Assembly: GCA_001940705.1 (NCBI GenBank)
Contig: MEHG01000006.1
Span: 1 to 46,908 of the forward strand
From: Candidatus Thorarchaeota archaeon AB_25
GTDB taxonomy: Archaea > Asgardarchaeota > Thorarchaeia > Thorarchaeales > Thorarchaeaceae
Reading direction: 5' to 3'
DNA: 46,908 nucleotides
Shown: positions 18,166 through 26,397 of the stretch, piece after piece
How the letters are laid out: each line of letters opens with the position of its first letter
How positions within the stretch are numbered: position 1 is the first letter of the stretch
Notes under the pieces: generated by a model
Databases searched by the model: none
Seen by the model: the letters and a program-made list of their open reading frames with translations, nothing else
Told to the model about the DNA's origin: nothing
Position numbers and translations under genes: made by a program

Positions 18166-18660
18166 ATGAAGAAAGTACTAATCATATATGACACGCAGTT
18201 TGGAAACACTAGAAAACTTGCCCTAGAGATTGTCAAAGGAATCCAAGAGAACGAGAACATCACCTGTAAGGTCGAAAACGGGGATGGTATAGAAACAGAA
18301 GACCTCTCAAAATACGATGCGGTCATCTTTGGGGGTCCTACCCGGGCTTTCAGAGCAACACGTGGTGCCATGGATGCCATCAAGCGAGCAGGACAGATTG
18401 GACTTGATGGTAAGGTAGTAACCACATTTGGCACATATATGATGGGCAAGCAATCAAGGGGTGTCAAAGGCATGGACAAGAAATTGAGTAAGTCCGCACC
18501 TGGTGCAATACAGATTCGTCCTGGTTTCTCAGCAAAGGTTGACAGTGTTCGTGGTCCCATAAGTGAAGAAGAGATTCCAAGGGCACATGAATTTGGAAGG
18601 AAACTGAGTCAAGAGATTCTTCAGCACACTTCACCGACAGTAGAAGTGCCTTCAGCATAG
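18166..18660 (+). CDS. Flavodoxin family protein
   Basis: A 164-residue flavodoxin-like protein. It opens with beta strand MKKVLIIYD and the FMN phosphate-binding loop TQFGNTRKLA (about residues 10-19), followed by the flavin-contacting segment FGGPTRAF (about 56-63) and a third strand VVTTFGTYMMG. It is a single-domain short-chain electron carrier acting in the cytoplasm. The ATG is preceded by GGGGAG at suitable spacing. It is divergent from a radical SAM gene and shares its operator array. Since radical SAM enzymes need a low-potential electron, a donor-acceptor pair is a reasonable inference. A flavodoxin-domain oxidoreductase with another partner is the alternative. Confidence 0.9.
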   Translation: MKKVLIIYDTQFGNTRKLALEIVKGIQENENITCKVENGDGIETEDLSKYDAVIFGGPTRAFRATRGAMDAIKRAGQIGLDGKVVTTFGTYMMGKQSRGVKGMDKKLSKSAPGAIQIRPGFSAKVDSVRGPISEEEIPRAHEFGRKLSQEILQHTSPTVEVPSA

Positions 18661-18709
18661 TTCCAGGAATCGCATTACTTAAGGGGCGGAACCACTCGTC
18701 TAGTGGACT

Positions 18710-19396
18710 ATGTCACTAGAAATCTATAGTGCGGTCTTCTGGGTCGTTGCAATAGTTTCGACGTACCTTCAGGATAAATCTTCAGCAGGAGTAAAGAAGG
18801 TAGCATCACCGACCACCATAATCAAAATGATTCCAGCATTGAGTGCTGTTGTATTTGTCCTCCTCTTTAGACCTCCAACGCTGTTCACAATCCTATTGGC
18901 AGCAGCATTGGTGTTCTGTATGTTTGGTGATGTTGGGATGGAGGTAGACCTCGTTCCGGGCATAGGTATGTTTCTCATAGCCCACATTCTCTATACTACC
19001 AACTTCCTTTGGCAGGCGAGTGTAGTGGGACTGACATTAATCCCCCTTGCAGTGTTCGCTGGCTGTCTGGTTGTGGGAGTTGTGTATGTCTTCATGCTGA
19101 TTAGATACCTTCGCGCCTCAGGTCCCGAGATACCACCATTTATACTACGGGCTGGGACTCTGTACTTTCTCATAATAGCAGCAACACTGAGCACATCTCT
19201 GCTTCTCTGGCAAACCTCGGGAGTTCTTCTAGGATACTTGCCCGTAATAGGAGCATTGTTCTTCATAATCTCGGATTCCTTCATCGGAATAAATGAGTTT
19301 CATCACAAATTGGGACGCCATGAGTTCTACATTATGCCAACATACTATCTGGCAATCTTCCTACTCTCCCTTGGTGTGTTTGTATTTGCATTCTAG
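18710..19396 (+). CDS. YhhN (TMEM86-like) family membrane protein, possible lysoplasmalogenase
   Basis: A 228-residue polytopic protein with about eight hydrophobic segments. Family hallmarks visible are the conserved Lys-Met-Ile-Pro region after the first helix, FGDVGME in place of the family's GD motif (about residues 73-79), an H-x-x-Y in IAHILYT, and a late ISDSFIGINEF segment. Members in animals hydrolyse the vinyl ether bond of lysoplasmalogens; whether archaeal members act on ether lipids in the same way is unknown. There is no Shine-Dalgarno, but TTACTTAAG lies about 30 bases before the ATG, so the mRNA is probably leaderless. Short inverted repeats surround the start (18692-18719). 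Confidence 0.75.
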   Translation: MSLEIYSAVFWVVAIVSTYLQDKSSAGVKKVASPTTIIKMIPALSAVVFVLLFRPPTLFTILLAAALVFCMFGDVGMEVDLVPGIGMFLIAHILYTTNFLWQASVVGLTLIPLAVFAGCLVVGVVYVFMLIRYLRASGPEIPPFILRAGTLYFLIIAATLSTSLLLWQTSGVLLGYLPVIGALFFIISDSFIGINEFHHKLGRHEFYIMPTYYLAIFLLSLGVFVFAF

Positions 19397-19432
19397 GAGA
19401 ACTAGAGTTACAAAGTTTGATAAGAAGAGAGG

Positions 19433-19449
19433 CCCTCACAGGCTGAGGG
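19433..19449 (+). promoter_or_regulatory. Hairpin covering the ribosome-binding site of the TPR gene
   Basis: CCCTCA (19433-19438) and TGAGGG (19444-19449) can pair around a five-base CAGGC loop. The 3' arm contains the GAGGGG that serves as Shine-Dalgarno for the GTG at 19457. No T-run follows, so a terminator for the preceding gene is unlikely and a translational effect is more plausible. Confidence 0.4.
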
Positions 19450-19456
19450 GACGTGC

Positions 19457-20713
19457 GTGAATAAAGAAGAGCTGCTGGAAGCAATCGATGCCAAGCTGGA
19501 TCAGCTGAATCCTGCAGAGCTGATTGAGCCAGAGAGCATCTATCCAGTGGCGATTATGACCCGGGAAAGAAGGCAGCTAGGTGAGCTCGAGAAGGAATTG
19601 CTCCAGACCCTTGAACTGATAAAATTAGACGAGAGAGTCCCGAGCATCATCACACGACTGGCAAATGTCTATCTCAAAGAGGCCACCTTTGGTCGAGCCA
19701 TTGTCCTATACGAGTTGACGTTGGGCTTGGATAGTAATCAAGTGAGTGCATGGATAAACATGGGACTAGCATATCTGATGGTGTCAAGCCCTAAGGAAGC
19801 CATCAGTTGTCTTGGCAGTGCTCTAGCAATAGACCAAAGAAATTCTCTTGCATTAGTTTACCTTGCAATGAGCCAGCTCAAATTGGGAGAACTTGATGAG
19901 GCAAACACCAATCTGGATCGGGCTATATTCGTGGACTCCAATATGGCTAGGGCATTGCTCGGAAAAGGTGAACTCTTTCGGGCAAAGGGAGAGCTTGAGG
20001 TTGCAGTGACGTGGTTACGACGTGCTCTTTCCATGAATCCCAACTTCTTCCCAGCACTTATGGAGCTGGGAAATGTCTATCTTGCCCTCAAGAAGTATGA
20101 ACAGGCCAATGATGTTCTGACCAAAGCTCTGGTGATTAATCCTGAACAAGCATACGCACTCTCTACTATGGGAGACATTCACGCTGCACAGAACGACCTC
20201 GAGTCTGCTCTATACTATTATGACAAGGCAGTGAGTATCAAGTTTGATGACCCAGACCTGTGGATAAAGAAGGGGGATATTCACAAGTCTTTGAAATCTT
20301 ACCAACAAGCGTCCAACGCGTATCAGAAGGCAATCAATGCCAATCCGGAGCATGTTGAGTCTTGGGTCAAGAATGGCACTGTAATGCTGCTTCTTGATGA
20401 TGAGGGAACTGCTCTAGAGTATCTCAACACTGCACTTGCTCTAGAACCAAAGAATGCCGACGTTGCTCATCAGAGAGGTCTGATCTACTACTCTTTAGAA
20501 CGACATCAGGAGGCTCTGGATGATTTTGACGCGGCGTTCTCTGTAGACCCAGGAAATCCAATGTATCTCTATTATCGTGCACTCCTACTTGAGATTCTAG
20601 ATAGGAAAGATGAGGCGAAACGAACCTGGCAGGTAGCCCTCAGTCTCTTCAAAGAGATGGGTGATGAGATGAAGGTAGCGGAGTGCTCTGCCAGACTGAA
20701 ACGCATTGGATGA
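19457..20713 (+). CDS. Tetratricopeptide repeat protein
   Basis: A 418-residue soluble protein. After a roughly 45-residue helical N-terminus (MNKEELLEAIDAKLDQ) it consists of about ten TPR units, recognisable by A/G at position 8 and A at 20, as in NMGLAYLMVSSPKEAISCLGSAL and ELGNVYLALKKYEQANDVLTKAL. TPR arrays are protein-interaction scaffolds, and no catalytic domain is attached. The start is a GTG at 19457 with GAGGGG six bases upstream; that ribosome site can be paired in a hairpin. The gene ends four bases from the convergent GNAT fusion gene. Its partner is unknown. Confidence 0.88.
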   Translation: MNKEELLEAIDAKLDQLNPAELIEPESIYPVAIMTRERRQLGELEKELLQTLELIKLDERVPSIITRLANVYLKEATFGRAIVLYELTLGLDSNQVSAWINMGLAYLMVSSPKEAISCLGSALAIDQRNSLALVYLAMSQLKLGELDEANTNLDRAIFVDSNMARALLGKGELFRAKGELEVAVTWLRRALSMNPNFFPALMELGNVYLALKKYEQANDVLTKALVINPEQAYALSTMGDIHAAQNDLESALYYYDKAVSIKFDDPDLWIKKGDIHKSLKSYQQASNAYQKAINANPEHVESWVKNGTVMLLLDDEGTALEYLNTALALEPKNADVAHQRGLIYYSLERHQEALDDFDAAFSVDPGNPMYLYYRALLLEILDRKDEAKRTWQVALSLFKEMGDEMKVAECSARLKRIG

Positions 20714-20717
20714 ACTA

Positions 20718-23700
20718 CTACTCTATCACTTCAGGTAGGTCCTTCAACAGTTCAACCGTGTCGACATTTTGGGCAATCACTATGTAGCTGTTCATACTCG
20801 TACTCTCGCCAGGCTTCAGAGCACGTCTTTCACGAATTCCAAAATTCTGTGCTTTCTCACCAAGAGTATCGAGATAGAGGAGATTATCCCACTTGTAGGC
20901 AGTGATGATGCCTAGAACAGTGCCATCAGATGCGCTCTCATAAGCACCCCATCCCTCTTTACCAGCAAATAGTTCAGCTTCCTGTGAGGTCGGCTCGTAG
21001 ACAATTCGTTTGCCGTCGCGAGTTGTATGGATTGTGTCCAAAACCTCACCATCAGGGGAGGGGATTCCTCTGTAGCCTACAGCAGGTCTCTTCCACTGGC
21101 TACTACTGTTGAGTGTAGTGAATTCCACACTCATGAGCGGAGTTCCAGGTAGAATGAGGTATCGGAAGGAGACTGTGACCCCCTTCAAACCGGGACTATG
21201 CTGAAGTACTGAGGTTGTCTTGTAACCTACCCAAGGTCCAACCCTTTCGTTAGAAATGGTCCAGGACTCCTTATGCAACGCGGATTCCCAGTCCCAGACG
21301 TCAAGATCAGCAATAATCGGGCTAAGACCACTAAACACTTTCTCCCACCAGATGAAAGGACCAACCTTTGGGAAGGTGTCATAGAATACACTTGGCTCAC
21401 CCAATTTATGAAATCTAACCAGCGTGCCAGAATGCTCTGGACAAGCAGCAATTGCATACCCACCCGTACTGAGCGAGTGAAGGGTAGTTTCCTCCTCCTC
21501 AGTCTTTGTTCTCTCAACTTTCAATGCAGATTCATAGACGACAGCTGTCAAAGGGGTCCTGAAGATTCGAGACTTTAACTGTATGACAATTTCACCATTC
21601 TTCCTGAACCAAGATCTATCATTAGTTGTGGTTATCTTTAAGGGGTACGAGAATGGCTTGTCTATCCCTATCTCTTTGACCTGCATCCTTAATTCTTTCT
21701 CACCATTAGCTAGAAGTCCATCCGGCATTTTTAGATGAATGGTAGCATCAACTGGGTCTTCGAATGTGATTCTCAAACGAAGTTCGTGATTGTTTGCCTT
21801 CGACCGGTCAACAATGATTGGATTCGGCACCTTTCTCAGCTGTTTGCTTGATCTAGGAGATATCTCAACCTCAAGATCTGACCGAATGTCATAGACCTCA
21901 GTGACTGGTTCTATGACTCCGTATAACTTTCTGTACAACGACCTAACCTTTCGCCAATCACCATCACCGAGGTAGAGTCTTAGAGGTGTCTTCTCAAATG
22001 ACTCACCGGGAGCAAGTGTTGGAAGACGGTACTCGATTCGTGGAACGGTCATTCCTCTTCGAAGTCTGATTTCTTCAACATGTTCTGGGTCCCAGATATA
22101 ACCTAGAAGAAACCTCTCATGATGGCGATATGAAGCACACCATGTTTCGTGGTAGTCATTAGTCGATTTTGGTATCTGTGGATACCCAGACCAGTCCACA
22201 GACCCAAGGTCATAGAGTTTGCCCCGAAGTGGGATGATTGCGTGGTCGAAGATACCACCAAACCAACCTGCGAGCCGCATGCCAAGATCATTCAAATCCG
22301 AGTCGCCTATGTTCTCATATCTTACAATTACATGAATCAGGTCAATTCCACTCTGGATTCGATAGGTGACATGGTACCGTAACCCAGGACGTTCTGTTGA
22401 ATCGGCGGTCATTCGGACGTCTGCATAATCCCCCCTGCTTTCTAGTTGAATATCTGGTTCCAAACGACCCCACTCACCTCCTTCAGAGGGGAACGGATAA
22501 CCCACCTCCAAGCCCATCACACGCCAACCACCTACTATTCGCGACATTCCTTTGTGCTCAAATCTTGTGAATCCCATAGTGGGTAAATCAAGCATCAAGC
22601 CACGGATGTTCTCTGTTTCAAGGACTATTCTATTGTCCAAACCCCTGTAAGCAACCGCACCGGTTACTCCCAATACGGGAATGTTGAAGTCTTTTCGTTG
22701 AACACAGGTCCGTGTCCCTTCATCTTCCAGATAGATCTCAAGACCAATTGAGAGTATGTCACCCACATCATTTTCAAGTGAGATCATAACAGGTTCTTCC
22801 ACAACCTCTTCCGGTGCAAGATTGAACTCTATCTTTTGGGAATCAACCACTACATCCTTTGGGGGTTTTAATAAAATCTCACCTTTGAGGTCCATTGATG
22901 TGTTATTGAAAACGCCAAGTCCAACAGGTTCTGATCCACCTGGTCTAAAACAAGGATGAAATGGTCCTGCACGTACAATGACGGGAGTTGTTGGGATGAG
23001 TCCGCTATACAGGGAAATCTCTTGGTTTCCGAGTCTGAGCTTCCACTCTACTTGAGTTGGGACTTTCTCATCAGCATTGGTTTCTCGATCAATAGAGCGA
23101 GCACCAGTAGCGATCGAATAGACACCACTGACGTTGATGCTTCCACCTGCTTTTATCAAACCAGAGGAGTCCTCTTTGAGTCGAGCAGAGAAATATTTCG
23201 AAGGATCTAGTTCTATGGAGTAGGATAGGTCATCTTCGGACCCATTTTCGATTTTCAGTTCCACAGGAGATTCCCTAAATCCTATGTAACCAACATGGTT
23301 CTTGGGTTGAACCCTAGCAGAAAGAGTCTGGCCTTCAAATGTCATCCTAAAGGCACAGATGCCCTTTGCTTCTCTATCAACGGTCACGTCAAGAGAATCG
23401 CCACCCTCGCCTTCGAAATGATACTTGAAGACTCCAATGTTGTCCTCCTCGATATCATCAGTTTCCTGTAGAATCTCACGTTTGAAGGAGTCATACCAGT
23501 CATACTTCTCAAAAAAGGGTTGAAACAACTTGTTGCCGAGAATTCCAGGAATGTGTGACTCCATTAAAACTCTGGTTGCTGGAACCCAGTTGTACCCGGT
23601 TCTCTTGTAGAGTGGAAGAGCCTTCAGGTTTCCAGCCCAGGTGTGAAGATCGATGCGGCGTTTTCCAGCCTTTGCGGCAGTTTCTGCAGCCTCAATGAGG

Positions 23701-24023
23701 AGTGCTTTTCCAAAACCTTGCCCTTGATAGTGGGGATTCACACCTAGGAGACCTACATATGCTCCTTCATCATCCCGATTAGAATTACATACGTTGCAGT
23801 AACCTACGACCTTGTCATTTTTGTATGCAACAATCACACGGATGTCCTTGTTCTTCTTACGTCCATCAAAGACTCGCTCCGCTGTTAGGATTCTCCCCTC
23901 ATTGAATCCACCAGGCCAACTGTCTGAGTCGTCAAAGGTGTTGAAACACGCGGCTACTCTAGCGGAGTCTTCCATAGTCAGCTGGAAATCACGTACCTTA
24001 CCTTGTGTATGCTTGTCAGTCAT
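20718..24023 (-). CDS. GNAT N-acetyltransferase fused to a large beta-rich domain
   Basis: Residues of about 10-165 form a GNAT domain with the acetyl-CoA loop QGQGFGKA (about 100-107), preceded by strand VGLLGVNP. The remaining 900 or so residues look like consecutive beta-sandwich domains: an immunoglobulin-like region around 200-450, then a segment with YHVTYRIQSGIDLIHVIVRYENIGDSD and similar strands that recalls galactose-mutarotase-like or glycoside-hydrolase accessory folds. No signal peptide is present, so it is probably cytoplasmic. The length (1101 residues) far exceeds normal GNATs of about 150-180. It may act on a carbohydrate or a glycan-bearing substrate, but that is inference. 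The ATG follows GAGGAGAC at suitable spacing, and a TATA-like TTATTAAC lies further upstream. Confidence 0.82.
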   Translation of the reverse strand: MTDKHTQGKVRDFQLTMEDSARVAACFNTFDDSDSWPGGFNEGRILTAERVFDGRKKNKDIRVIVAYKNDKVVGYCNVCNSNRDDEGAYVGLLGVNPHYQGQGFGKALLIEAAETAAKAGKRRIDLHTWAGNLKALPLYKRTGYNWVPATRVLMESHIPGILGNKLFQPFFEKYDWYDSFKREILQETDDIEEDNIGVFKYHFEGEGGDSLDVTVDREAKGICAFRMTFEGQTLSARVQPKNHVGYIGFRESPVELKIENGSEDDLSYSIELDPSKYFSARLKEDSSGLIKAGGSINVSGVYSIATGARSIDRETNADEKVPTQVEWKLRLGNQEISLYSGLIPTTPVIVRAGPFHPCFRPGGSEPVGLGVFNNTSMDLKGEILLKPPKDVVVDSQKIEFNLAPEEVVEEPVMISLENDVGDILSIGLEIYLEDEGTRTCVQRKDFNIPVLGVTGAVAYRGLDNRIVLETENIRGLMLDLPTMGFTRFEHKGMSRIVGGWRVMGLEVGYPFPSEGGEWGRLEPDIQLESRGDYADVRMTADSTERPGLRYHVTYRIQSGIDLIHVIVRYENIGDSDLNDLGMRLAGWFGGIFDHAIIPLRGKLYDLGSVDWSGYPQIPKSTNDYHETWCASYRHHERFLLGYIWDPEHVEEIRLRRGMTVPRIEYRLPTLAPGESFEKTPLRLYLGDGDWRKVRSLYRKLYGVIEPVTEVYDIRSDLEVEISPRSSKQLRKVPNPIIVDRSKANNHELRLRITFEDPVDATIHLKMPDGLLANGEKELRMQVKEIGIDKPFSYPLKITTTNDRSWFRKNGEIVIQLKSRIFRTPLTAVVYESALKVERTKTEEEETTLHSLSTGGYAIAACPEHSGTLVRFHKLGEPSVFYDTFPKVGPFIWWEKVFSGLSPIIADLDVWDWESALHKESWTISNERVGPWVGYKTTSVLQHSPGLKGVTVSFRYLILPGTPLMSVEFTTLNSSSQWKRPAVGYRGIPSPDGEVLDTIHTTRDGKRIVYEPTSQEAELFAGKEGWGAYESASDGTVLGIITAYKWDNLLYLDTLGEKAQNFGIRERRALKPGESTSMNSYIVIAQNVDTVELLKDLPEVIE

Positions 24024-24114
24024 GGATGTTGTCTCCTCAGAAAGTGTGAATCAACCCGTTTGGATGTTGTTAATAAGGTCTGTGGACTGAGTGATTTTGT
24101 CACTGCGGTTTGTT

Positions 24115-24771
24115 TTATGAACCAGTGTCAATTCCTGATTCTTCAACCTCATTTTCCATTTCTTTCTCTTTCTTCTTCTTATCGTTAAAGTATTTCGTCA
24201 TTTTCTCTTCAATCTTAATTAGGTAGGAAACATCAGAGAACATAGATTGCAGGATATATACGAAAGCCCCGTAAAAAAGGAACATGACGAGTAATTGGAG
24301 AAAGAACATTCCAACTAGAATCATTCCTAATAATTCAAGTAAATCAAGCAAGTCTCCTGAGAATATCAACACAAAGTTGACAATTTGGGTCCATGTAAAC
24401 TGTGTGACCACCACAGCAAGGTAACCTGAGATCAGTTTAGTGATTTGGTGAAGTCGCTGATATTTTAGAAACCTATCAGTTTCAAATTCAGGTATCATTT
24501 GGATTCTGGTTAAATATGGAATGAACTCATCCCGATACCAGTTAATCCCAGTAGTCATATAGTAAAAGCTACCTGCAACTGCAAGCATAATCGGTGTCAC
24601 TACACCGATACCAATACCCCATGAGAACCAACCACCTGACAAGCATAGCACAGAAATGATGACACCGAGTACAACGTGAGCTAGAAAGACCTTGAACTGG
24701 AAGCTATCAGCCACAGGTGGCTTGATCTCGGACCAATCATATTCATTATTTTCACTGTCCAATGAGTCCAC
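24115..24771 (-). CDS. Four-helix membrane protein with charged C-terminal tail
   Basis: A 218-residue protein with a hydrophilic N-terminus (MDSLDSENNEYDW) and four hydrophobic segments at about 28-45, 51-69, 115-136 and 143-172. A roughly 45-residue cytoplasmic tail is dense in Lys and Glu (KKKKEKEMENEVEE) and may form a short coiled coil. I recognise no family. It lies downstream of the methyltransferase gene on the same strand with a 71-base gap, which contains a 15-base motif also found near 25584. Composition resembles its neighbours. Confidence 0.65.
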   Translation of the reverse strand: MDSLDSENNEYDWSEIKPPVADSFQFKVFLAHVVLGVIISVLCLSGGWFSWGIGIGVVTPIMLAVAGSFYYMTTGINWYRDEFIPYLTRIQMIPEFETDRFLKYQRLHQITKLISGYLAVVVTQFTWTQIVNFVLIFSGDLLDLLELLGMILVGMFFLQLLVMFLFYGAFVYILQSMFSDVSYLIKIEEKMTKYFNDKKKKEKEMENEVEESGIDTGS

Positions 24772-24842
24772 GGTTAACCCTCCAAACAGACACTGATTGT
24801 AATTGTGGTAATCCCTCTATTAATTCATTGATGGAAGACTTG

Positions 24843-25442
24843 TTACGGTTTCCCTAATCGTACGTAGAATTGGAAATCGTCAACTTTCTGGTCCAGAATC
24901 TTGAAACCTACCTTCTGAGCTGGTCTGAGGAACATATCAGGCTGCGGATCTCTGACAATACCACCGTATCCAGTCTGATTTTCTGACCCATCTGGAAAGA
25001 GAGTCTTCAGGATGACTACGAACCGTTTCTTCTCCCTCTCTTCAGGGGGTACTTCAAAAATAGCATCCCAGATGAACAATTCTCCACCAGGTTTGAGGAC
25101 TCGCCAAATCTCCTTGAAGATAGCCTCAAAGTCGTCCTCAGGCATGTACATGAAAGTAAAGTAGACAGTGGCTACAGTGAATGACTCGTCGATGAACTTC
25201 AACTCTCTAGCGTCCATGACAACCTTGAGAGCATCGTTTGTTGTTTCTTCAAGTTCATCCTTACGCATATCAATAGCAACGACTTCTTGACCTTTCAGTA
25301 GTCCAATGATACCTTCCCCACCACCGCCCACATCAAGAATCCAACCACCTTTGGGGTCGATGTCTGGGAGAGTGACCTCCTGAGGAGGTAGAACGAAGTA
25401 TTGGCTCCAATCAATATCCGGAGGTGCATTATCATCTGTCAT
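24843..25442 (-). CDS. Class I SAM-dependent methyltransferase
   Basis: A 199-residue single-domain methyltransferase of the methyltransf_11 type. Motif I is GGWILDVGGGGEGIIG (about residues 31-46), the acidic ribose-binding position follows in VVAIDMRKDEL, motif II includes VVMDARELKFIDESF, and the post-motif strand is FTVATVYFTFMYMPEDDFEAIFKEIWRVLKPGG with the usual LKPGGEL turn. The run of four glycines in motif I is richer than the usual GxGxG. Typical substrates in this class are small molecules or lipids; nothing here identifies the target. The ATG at 25442 has no clear Shine-Dalgarno. It is followed by the membrane protein gene at 24115-24771. Confidence 0.85.
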   Translation of the reverse strand: MTDDNAPPDIDWSQYFVLPPQEVTLPDIDPKGGWILDVGGGGEGIIGLLKGQEVVAIDMRKDELEETTNDALKVVMDARELKFIDESFTVATVYFTFMYMPEDDFEAIFKEIWRVLKPGGELFIWDAIFEVPPEEREKKRFVVILKTLFPDGSENQTGYGGIVRDPQPDMFLRPAQKVGFKILDQKVDDFQFYVRLGKP

Positions 25443-25602
25443 GGGGGAAATCTGGTTTTGAATTCAGGCAATAAGTCCACTGGTAAGAGCAGAGGAAGAA
25501 TACCAGATACTACTTGCTCGTTATCACCTGATGAATCCACATCTGACCCTCCAATGATCAAGAGGTTTTTTGGATTTTAGGCCTATTAATTCATTGAGTA
25601 TC

Positions 25603-25636
25603 AAAAAGAAGAGAGAAGAGGGGAAGCCCCCTCTTA
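25603..25636 (-). terminator. Putative terminator of the operon ending at 25644
   Basis: AAGAGGGG (25617-25624) pairs with CCCCCTCTT (25628-25636) around a three-base loop. On the minus strand the hairpin is followed by a T-rich stretch (25603-25607 and nearby), and it starts just after the stop of the TTGG-repeat gene. This fits transcription termination for the operon 28960 to 25644. Confidence 0.55.
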
Positions 25637-25643
25637 GTCGATA

Positions 25644-26396
25644 TTACGTGAAGACAGCTGTGACTCCACCGGTTGTTGTTTCGATAACAACAGTCAGTGT
25701 CTGAGATGCAGTATTATAGTCCGAGCTCTCATAATGGTTCGAAGTGATCGGTATCCAACCAGTTGCGGTGATATCAACACCACCGGTTACAACTGCAGCT
25801 TCCACACTGCCTCCGATTCCGGTCGGAAGATCCACTACAACGCTGATACCACCAGTAGTAGCATCCAAGTCAAAAGTGGCATTTCCTAATAGGACAACAT
25901 CATCGGTCATCGCCAGGGAAATCCCTCCTGTTACAGCAGTGAGTGATACATCACCAACATGTGCACCATCAACCAGTTCAACAGCAATACCACCAGTTGT
26001 AGTATCGACATCCAATGCATAGTTCACACCACTTCCTAGAGTGATATTCACACCAGCAGTGGTATAGGCAAGCCCAATAGTATTACTCGTGAAAGTAACT
26101 GTTGGATCACCATCCCTCTCTAGAGTAGTGTTCTGGACCTCAACATCGATATCGTACAACAGTGTAGCGTTATCGACGAATGTTACTGAAACACCACCTG
26201 TTGTAAGGTCGATGTCCAAGGTCACTGTACCAGTGGTGGCTCCGACTTCTGCATCGAAGTTGAAGTCGGTAGTTGCAGGATTCCAGTTAAACCATGAGGT
26301 GCCCCAGAAGGATAAAGCTCCTACTGCAATGGCACCTACGACTATAACTGCAAATATACACACAACCACGCTTGTGTTTCTTTGATAATTACTCAT
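25644..26396 (-). CDS. Membrane-anchored extracytoplasmic protein with TTGG-type beta repeats
   Basis: A 250-residue protein with one N-terminal hydrophobic helix (about residues 9-33) and a long extracytoplasmic part made of short beta-strand repeats. The motif TTGGI/V-S/A-V recurs at intervals of about 20-35 residues, preceded by a D-x-D or L-D strand, like the strand ladder of DUF4097/adhesin-type beta-helix proteins. It lacks Cys and is very poor in Lys and Arg. The ATG at 26396 is chosen because AGGTG precedes it at correct spacing; a GTG at 26405 is less likely. It starts one base after the stop of the regulator gene and ends the operon before a terminator. In bacteria such proteins often sit beside regulators and phage-shock-type membrane proteins, so an envelope-stress role is a guess. 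Confidence 0.7.
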   Translation of the reverse strand: MSNYQRNTSVVVCIFAVIVVGAIAVGALSFWGTSWFNWNPATTDFNFDAEVGATTGTVTLDIDLTTGGVSVTFVDNATLLYDIDVEVQNTTLERDGDPTVTFTSNTIGLAYTTAGVNITLGSGVNYALDVDTTTGGIAVELVDGAHVGDVSLTAVTGGISLAMTDDVVLLGNATFDLDATTGGISVVVDLPTGIGGSVEAAVVTGGVDITATGWIPITSNHYESSDYNTASQTLTVVIETTTGGVTAVFT

Positions 26397-26397
26397 T

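Noticed and set aside
24050-24063. Single CCAAACG near the start of the GNAT fusion gene as a member of the regulon
   Set aside because: Only one half-site, downstream of the presumed TATA and without the inverted partner; not distinguishable from chance.
25744-26385. Plus-strand Thr/Ser-rich frames opposite the TTGG-repeat gene
   Set aside because: They mirror the biased codons of the minus-strand repeat gene and lack start signals.
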